Assembly (NCBI GenBank): GCA_044448905.1
Contig: JBIOHJ010000024.1
Span: 1 to 29,420, forward strand
Reading direction: 5' to 3'
From: JBIOHJ01 sp044448905
Lineage (GTDB): Bacteria > Bacteroidota > Bacteroidia > AKYH767-A > OLB10
Length of the DNA: 29,420 nucleotides
The notes under the pieces are model-generated. The model ran no database searches, was not told where the DNA came from, and saw only the letters and a list, made by a program, of their open reading frames with translations. Shown piece by piece: positions 24,775-29,420 of this stretch (the stretch's first letter is position 1; every line of letters starts with the position of its first letter). Both the position numbers and the translations under genes were made by a program.

Positions 24775-26211
24775 TTATTTATGTTGAACAATAATTTTTC
24801 TTATTAAAATATTTTCATTTAAAATAATCTTCAATAAATAAAATCCGTTTGCAACAGAAGAAACATCTGTTATTTTTTGTTTAACCTGCAAAACTTTTTC
24901 TCCTCCTATTGTAAACAATTCAGCCGAAGAAAATTTTTCAAAAGGAATTATTAATTGTTCTGCTACAGGGTTCAGAAATATTTCCTGATTTTCGTTAAAC
25001 TGATTTTCAAAGATTCCTGTAGGAATAAAAGTTCCTGTACGATATTTTACTGTACCTGCTCCATCGTCCTGCCATACCACAAAAATATTTCCATCGGTGA
25101 TGGCTACATCAGCATTGGTAACATTAGCCAAATCAACGGTATCATATGCTGCAGGCAACCCGTTTGCCAAATTGTTTGTGAACTGCAATGCTAACTGGTC
25201 GGTACCACTTACAACTTGCTTCCATATAACAGCAAGCGCATTTCCTGAACTTGCGATGCGTGGATAATTTTGTTGTGTGAGACCTGCAAACATTCCCGTT
25301 ACAGGAATCCCCGCAGAACCCGTCATTGAAGAAACAGAAGCTTTGCTGAAATAAACCAGGTTCATTCCGCTTACGCCATTCATGAATGTGGAGTAAAGAG
25401 TATCGCCAATAATTACACCATCAGGTCCCGATGAAGGGCACATCATCAGCATCCAGTTTTGCTGATCAATTCCCATTCCACCTGAAAAAGAATTTGCTGC
25501 ATTGGCAGAAATTCCCGCCCAGGTATCGCGGATGTTGCTGTTATTGTCGCGGTATAACATAGCAACGGTGTTATTTGAACACGCAATTGCACCCGGGCAG
25601 CAATCGCAAACTGTCGCACCAACTCCCGACCATCCGCTTGCCGGCACATCGGTTGAAAAAGTATTTCCCAAATCAGTAGATTTGGCAACTACCCACCTTG
25701 CATCACCAAACAAAGGATCAAATTTCATAAAGCCTACAATGGGATTTCCGTTATCATCAATTGTAACGGTTGGAAAGCGCGAAACACTGTCGGCAATATT
25801 ATCAACCTGCACCGGTGCTGAAAAAGTCAGCCCACCGTTTAGTGATCGCACAATGTAAACATGGTTTGTGTCCGAAGCTTCGGGGGTTCGCTTCATCACC
25901 ACATATAGGGTGTCACCTTTAGATGCTATGTGCGGTCCCTGCCATGACTGGGTAGCAATAGTCATCCATGTTGGGTTAACTTTCACAGGCATTGTAAATG
26001 CAGTTCCATTCCAGCGGGAAATAAATAACGATTGGTCAGACATACGCCCCCATATTACAACCGGGTTTTCGTTTGCATCGGTTACAATCCGGGGATGCAT
26101 ATTTCCGTAACTATTGGCAGCTATGTTCATACCTGCCATCCATGTAATAGGGGTTTGTGCAGCAACAGAAAAACTTACACATGACAGAATAATGATTACG
26201 AGTTTTTTCAT
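24775..26211 (-). CDS. Secreted sialidase-fold protein with CDCC motif and T9SS sorting domain
   Basis: 478 residues with a signal peptide ending SVAAQ. The body (about 20-395) is a beta-propeller with Asp-box-like turns (SLNGGLTF 123-130, STDLGNTF 178-185), as in sialidase/BNR proteins. It lacks the arginine triad expected of a true sialidase, as far as can be judged by eye. A pattern CDCC (202-205), YRD and IRD (220-229), then W and CPSSGPDG (253-265) recurs, from memory, in a class of sialidase-like proteins and could hold a metal or disulfides. Methionines are frequent around it (WMLMMCP). The C-terminal 80 residues are a T9SS sorting domain (FLNPVAEQLIIPF, NGFYLLKI). It lies between the TonB receptor and the czc operon on the same strand, which suggests a metal role. 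Confidence 0.85.
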   Translation of the reverse strand: MKKLVIIILSCVSFSVAAQTPITWMAGMNIAANSYGNMHPRIVTDANENPVVIWGRMSDQSLFISRWNGTAFTMPVKVNPTWMTIATQSWQGPHIASKGDTLYVVMKRTPEASDTNHVYIVRSLNGGLTFSAPVQVDNIADSVSRFPTVTIDDNGNPIVGFMKFDPLFGDARWVVAKSTDLGNTFSTDVPASGWSGVGATVCDCCPGAIACSNNTVAMLYRDNNSNIRDTWAGISANAANSFSGGMGIDQQNWMLMMCPSSGPDGVIIGDTLYSTFMNGVSGMNLVYFSKASVSSMTGSAGIPVTGMFAGLTQQNYPRIASSGNALAVIWKQVVSGTDQLALQFTNNLANGLPAAYDTVDLANVTNADVAITDGNIFVVWQDDGAGTVKYRTGTFIPTGIFENQFNENQEIFLNPVAEQLIIPFEKFSSAELFTIGGEKVLQVKQKITDVSSVANGFYLLKIILNENILIRKIIVQHK

Positions 26212-26237
26212 CGTTATGATTTTTTAAAACGATAAAA

Positions 26238-26245
26238 CAAAACTA
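26238..26245 (-). promoter_or_regulatory. Candidate -7 box for the sialidase-like gene
   Basis: TAGTTTTG (26245-26238) matches TAnnTTTG exactly, 26 nt before the ATG at 26211. No good TTG is found at the usual upstream distance, so support is moderate. Confidence 0.4.
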
Positions 26246-26307
26246 CTTTTAAAATGATTAAACGCAGTTGTATTTTAGTATAATTTTTATTCACTGCTTT
26301 AACCTCG

Positions 26308-26428
26308 CAAGTGAAATCAAAAGTAATTTTAAAGCCGGGAGTGGTTATTGCAGAAATGGTTTGATCTGAGCAGGCGTGCTTTTAGCATCCTTGTTCCAGA
26401 GGAAACGCTTCACATGAGGACGAAAGGG
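26308..26428 (-). repeat. Dispersed repeat, copy 2
   Basis: Second copy of the 24611-24720 element. It starts 13 bp after the TonB receptor stop codon. In one minus-strand frame it reads TPPFRPHVKRFLWNKD and then KSTPAQIKPFLQ before a stop, which may be a relic of coding sequence, but there is no start codon. Confidence 0.75.
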
Positions 26429-26441
26429 TGGGGTATTCCTC

Positions 26442-28787
26442 TTAAAACTCTACCCTTAAACTCAAATTAGGGATAGAAAGCTCCTCTGCATTTGGATCAA
26501 CAGCGTTTGCCATTAAGTTGTATCTATGACCAAGAAAATCTTCTTCTCCTGTCGCATTTAATACTTTAAATTCAATCTCTATTGAAGACCTCTTTAGATT
26601 TATTTTATAAGCGGCTGTAAAATGAGCAGTAAAAGACGGATGAACTTGCATTTGAAATGCATTATTTTCATCATATATCACATCTTTTGCCAAATCTGAT
26701 TCTGTTTCGTTAACAGGTGAATAGTGATCGCCACCCTGGTGACTAAACCTGACATTTAAGCTAAAAACTTTTTGCCTGTTTTTGCCCAGCTGCCATTCTT
26801 TACCAATTAAAAAGTTAAATAAATAATTCCGGTTAAATCTCGTATTCCTCCATATTCTGTCACCGCCTTTATATTCAGAATTAAATACTGATGCACTTAA
26901 TAAATAGTAATACCCTTTAGAAATATATTTTTCGAAAGTGAGATCAAGCCCATAGTTCCGGCCTTCGCCAGTATTTTGCAATTTTTCAGCAAAAAACCAA
27001 TCGTTTTTCAGATTGATAAATGAAAATGAACTGTCAGCAATAACAGGAACATTTAATAGTTGTTGAAAATATGGCTCTATCCTGAGATGAATTAAGTCAG
27101 TAATATTCAGGTCGTGACTGAGTATGAAATGATGGGCTTTTGTAAAATCAAGATTTTTATTTACTTCCTTTTCTCCTGTGGTAATGGAGTTGTTAAAGTA
27201 ATAATTCAACCGCTCTAAGCGGCTGTGAAAACCATAAGCCAGGCCGATTGATTGATTTTCCAGGACCTGGTAACGAAAACCTGCACGGGGTTCAATGGTG
27301 TAATGGCTGTTCAAAGTGAAGAATTGAGTGTTCAGCCCTATATTCATCAATAGATTTTCTGTTAAGCTTACTGACGAGTTCGTATATGCGGAAACCAATG
27401 TGCTGAACCCGGTTGCCTGAACTATTGTAATTGGCGGAATGTCGTTCACTACTGCATCTTTCAACAGCAAATCATACATCAGCCCTGTTACAAGTATTCC
27501 TGTTCTATTGGTATGTTTCGCGCTGTATTTCTTATTCACGAAAGATGACAAGTTAAAACTCCAGCTCGTATTAGCTATTTTTCTCTGAGGTGCCAGGGTT
27601 AATTGACTATTCAACCTGTCGGTAGCAAGGTCAATGCTGCTTGCGGTTGCCGCCAAAGTTGTTTTCAGGTAAGCATCATTATTGAAAAAGAATTTTTGAC
27701 TTACACCTGCGGCACCCATATATTGCTTTATATCCTGCTCTTCTTTATCGGTGTCATAAACCCATAATGTACTGTCGGTTTTTGCATTCTGACCGGACCT
27801 GTCGGCTAATCCAATACCCCACACTGAAAATATGCCCGACTTTTTAGTCGGGAAATTTAATTTGAAAGAGAGATCCTGGTATCTGACGCCCTGTGCGTTT
27901 TCAGGCAACAGCGGTTCAACTAACGCAAGTGTTGAATAGCGATAATTAAACAGATAAGATGACCTGTTATTTTTTTTTACCGGACCTTCAGATGACACAT
28001 CAATGCCTATAGTACCTACCTGGACAGTATTTTCATTTTGCTGATTATTTCCTGTTCGCATTGCAATGTCAAATACTCCTGACAGGGCATTGTTGTATTC
28101 TGCCGGAAAAGCTCCTGTAAAGAAGTCGGAATTAGCAAGCATTTGACTACTCAGTGCCGTTAACCCTCCACCGCCAAATACATCTAAATCGGCAAAGTGA
28201 TTTGGATTTGGAATTTCAATTCCTTCCATTTTCCACTGAAAGAACTTAGGCGCATTTCCTCTTACAACAAGCCCGTTATCCCGTGTATTGCTCGCTACCC
28301 CGGCAAAAGATGAAGCTAACCGGGCGGGATCATCAAAACCGCCTGCATAACGTTTTGCTTCTTCAACACTCAGCATCCTGGCACTAACAGTAGCCATTGA
28401 ATTTATGGGCTGCTCCTTATTTACATTCGGTTTAATAATTACTTCTCCCAAAGACAACCCGCTTTGTTTCAGCGAAATTGTCAGAAATGTTTCCCTGGCA
28501 GATGAAACAATTACTTCACGCGATATTGAGGGCTCGTAACCAACACAGGAAACCTGCACATCGTATCGTCCAACGGGAACTTTTGTAATGCTGAAATTTC
28601 CTGCCGTGTCAGTTGTTGTTCCAAGCAGGGGATTTGTATTTAGAATTACAACTGATGCAAATAGTACGGGTGAATTAGAAGCATTGTCTATTACAGTTCC
28701 ACGGATTGTTTGTGTAAGCGGCTGTGAATACAATTGTTCAGAAATGAATAATGCAATAAATATTATGAATGAAAAACGATTAGTCAT
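26442..28787 (-). CDS. TonB-dependent outer-membrane receptor
   Basis: 782 residues from the ATG at 28787, where MTNRFSFIIFIALFISEQLYS gives a proper signal peptide. The frame stays open to 28973, but the extra 62 codons run through a palindrome and would hide the signal, so the longer start is rejected. Residues about 27-110 are a carboxypeptidase-regulatory-like domain (RGTVIDNASNSPVLFASVVI). The plug follows (GFDDPARLASSFAGV, then VVRGNAPKFFQWKMEGIEIP) and a beta-barrel ends in the aromatic LSLRVEF. Such receptors import chelated metals, vitamins or oligosaccharides using TonB energy. No SusD partner is present, which argues against glycan uptake, and the neighbouring metal genes suggest a metal or metallophore substrate. 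That assignment is inference. Confidence 0.9.
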   Translation of the reverse strand: MTNRFSFIIFIALFISEQLYSQPLTQTIRGTVIDNASNSPVLFASVVILNTNPLLGTTTDTAGNFSITKVPVGRYDVQVSCVGYEPSISREVIVSSARETFLTISLKQSGLSLGEVIIKPNVNKEQPINSMATVSARMLSVEEAKRYAGGFDDPARLASSFAGVASNTRDNGLVVRGNAPKFFQWKMEGIEIPNPNHFADLDVFGGGGLTALSSQMLANSDFFTGAFPAEYNNALSGVFDIAMRTGNNQQNENTVQVGTIGIDVSSEGPVKKNNRSSYLFNYRYSTLALVEPLLPENAQGVRYQDLSFKLNFPTKKSGIFSVWGIGLADRSGQNAKTDSTLWVYDTDKEEQDIKQYMGAAGVSQKFFFNNDAYLKTTLAATASSIDLATDRLNSQLTLAPQRKIANTSWSFNLSSFVNKKYSAKHTNRTGILVTGLMYDLLLKDAVVNDIPPITIVQATGFSTLVSAYTNSSVSLTENLLMNIGLNTQFFTLNSHYTIEPRAGFRYQVLENQSIGLAYGFHSRLERLNYYFNNSITTGEKEVNKNLDFTKAHHFILSHDLNITDLIHLRIEPYFQQLLNVPVIADSSFSFINLKNDWFFAEKLQNTGEGRNYGLDLTFEKYISKGYYYLLSASVFNSEYKGGDRIWRNTRFNRNYLFNFLIGKEWQLGKNRQKVFSLNVRFSHQGGDHYSPVNETESDLAKDVIYDENNAFQMQVHPSFTAHFTAAYKINLKRSSIEIEFKVLNATGEEDFLGHRYNLMANAVDPNAEELSIPNLSLRVEF

Positions 28788-28875
28788 TATGTAAAAATAG
28801 CTGTTATTGATTTTGTTGATTCCTTCATGTTGATTAATGATCGAATGGTTGCCAAAGAATGAACGAAGAAGAGGA

Positions 28876-28896
28876 CAAACATGCAGTGCATGTTTG
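28876..28896. promoter_or_regulatory. 21-bp perfect palindrome upstream of the TonB receptor
   Basis: CAAACATGCA and TGCATGTTTG flank a single central G, about 90 bp before the receptor ATG. It could be a repressor site controlling the receptor, or part of the repeat mosaic. Confidence 0.5.
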
Positions 28897-29264
28897 AACC
28901 AGACAGTGTGACTGCCCCCGGTGCACATTTGAGCCGGCACTGTGTAAAGCGAAGTAGAATTACTTGCACTCACTTTCAGTACTCACAAATGTAATCAGAA
29001 ACCACAAAAGTTTGCTAAATGAATTTACAGATTTGAAACTCTCTGAATTGAAAAATAAGGCTGGAAGCCTTGAAAATAAAAAGGCACGAACGACATCCGC
29101 CCGAACCGGACAGGCTAAGGCACAGACTCGCGTTTGCCGGGTAGTGTGTTTTGCATCTCGCAGCTTGTTTTTTGAGTTTGCGGGTGTACTTTGAGAGATA
29201 AGCAGGTTGTTTTGAGGGATGCAGGGCGGGTTATGGAAAAATAAATAGTTACGACTTCGAAGCT

Positions 29265-29309
29265 GCAGAGGCCCTCCGATCCCGAGGAATCGGGAGGAGG
29301 AAACTCTGC
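29265..29309. repeat. Nested imperfect palindrome (REP-like)
   Basis: Outer arms GCAGAG/CTCTGC, middle arms CCTCC/GGAGG and inner arms TCCCGA/TCGGGA around GGAA form one long interrupted hairpin. Confidence 0.7.
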
Positions 29310-29318
29310 AAGGACAAA

Positions 29319-29341
29319 GGCAGCGCTTCGCACGAGTATCC
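29319..29341. repeat. Partial third copy of the dispersed repeat motif
   Basis: GGCAGCGCTTCGCACGAG matches GGCAGCGCTTCACACGAG at 24693-24710 with one difference, and more loosely 26405-26418. Only this short end is shared here. Confidence 0.55.
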
Positions 29342-29356
29342 ATGTAAATAAAAAAG

Positions 29357-29420
29357 GTCTTAGATTAGAAGTGGTCGTTGAGCCACAATATTTATTACTA
29401 AATAAATTAAAATCTAAGAC
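29357..29420. repeat. Terminal inverted repeat at the window edge
   Basis: GTCTTAGATT (29357-29366) is exactly complementary to AATCTAAGAC (29411-29420), enclosing 44 AT-rich bp with a smaller GTGG-N8-CCAC hairpin. The right arm ends at the last base, so the element may continue outside the window. Confidence 0.55.

Larger units (their letters stand above)
28788..29420. repeat. Gene-free repeat mosaic upstream of the TonB receptor
   Basis: No convincing gene is seen in these 633 bp. Open frames on both strands (28964-29194 plus, 28960-29343 minus) lack family features and run through palindromes. The stretch contains a 21-bp palindrome, a nested palindrome, a third copy of the CGCTTC-CACGAG motif and a terminal inverted repeat, each listed separately. 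Base composition at 29080-29240 is visibly more GC-rich than the neighbouring genes. Confidence 0.65.

Noticed and set aside
24775..26211. True sialidase
   Set aside because: Asp-box-like turns are present, but the catalytic arginine triad and nucleophile motifs were not recognised; only the fold is claimed.
28788..28973. Longer N-terminus for the TonB receptor
   Set aside because: The added 62 residues run through a palindromic region and bury the clear signal peptide that begins at 28787.
28960..29343. Open frames on both strands in the repeat mosaic, up to 127 codons
   Set aside because: They overlap each other on opposite strands, cover palindromes, have odd Arg/Cys-rich composition and show no family pattern; better explained by repeat DNA.

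Overview
The window looks like a chromosomal segment of a Bacteroidota bacterium. The evidence is AT-rich DNA, several secreted proteins ending in the type IX secretion (T9SS) C-terminal sorting domain, a TonB-dependent receptor with an N-terminal carboxypeptidase-regulatory-like domain, a CzcA efflux pump fused to its TolC-like outer-membrane partner, a DUF6660-like small protein, and promoters of the Bacteroidota form TTG-N17/18-TAnnTTTG. No rRNA, tRNA, CRISPR array or recognisable transposase was seen.

Layout. 1-1071 (-) is the N-terminal part of a CHASE3-PAS sensor protein cut by the window edge. 1205-5549 (+) holds two T9SS cargo proteins: a beta-propeller protein, and a 925-residue protein with a lysyl-oxidase domain followed by Ig-like repeats. 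A strong terminator follows at about 5569-5611. 5646-6986 (+) is a secreted helical protein of unknown function. 7085-13625 (+) contains a single-module NRPS (C-A-T-TE-like), an Sfp-type phosphopantetheinyl transferase and an SLC13-family permease.

13634-18314 is mostly minus-strand housekeeping: tpiA, suhB-like phosphatase, lgt and mtaB, with one small secreted plus-strand protein between tpiA and suhB. 18426-28787 (-) is a metal-handling region. In transcription order it has a TonB receptor, a sialidase-fold T9SS protein with a CDCC motif, a His/Cys-rich DUF6660-like protein, a CzcA-TolC fusion and a CzcB lipoprotein. Together these could form a trans-envelope metal system: outer-membrane receptor, secreted factor, inner-membrane RND pump with its own outer-membrane channel, and periplasmic adaptor. 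28788-29420 has no convincing gene and is a mosaic of palindromes and dispersed repeats.

The most notable points are: (i) the lysyl-oxidase domain keeps the copper-binding histidines and both residues that form the lysine tyrosylquinone cofactor; (ii) the terminal thioesterase-like domain of the NRPS has Cys in place of Ser, Asn in place of Asp and no catalytic His; (iii) the pump-channel fusion junction holds a signal-peptide-like segment bracketed by inverted heptamer repeats; (iv) three unrelated 7-bp-period repeats, two of them inside coding sequence; (v) a small secreted-protein gene apparently truncated by a dispersed repeat that recurs 1.7 kb away.
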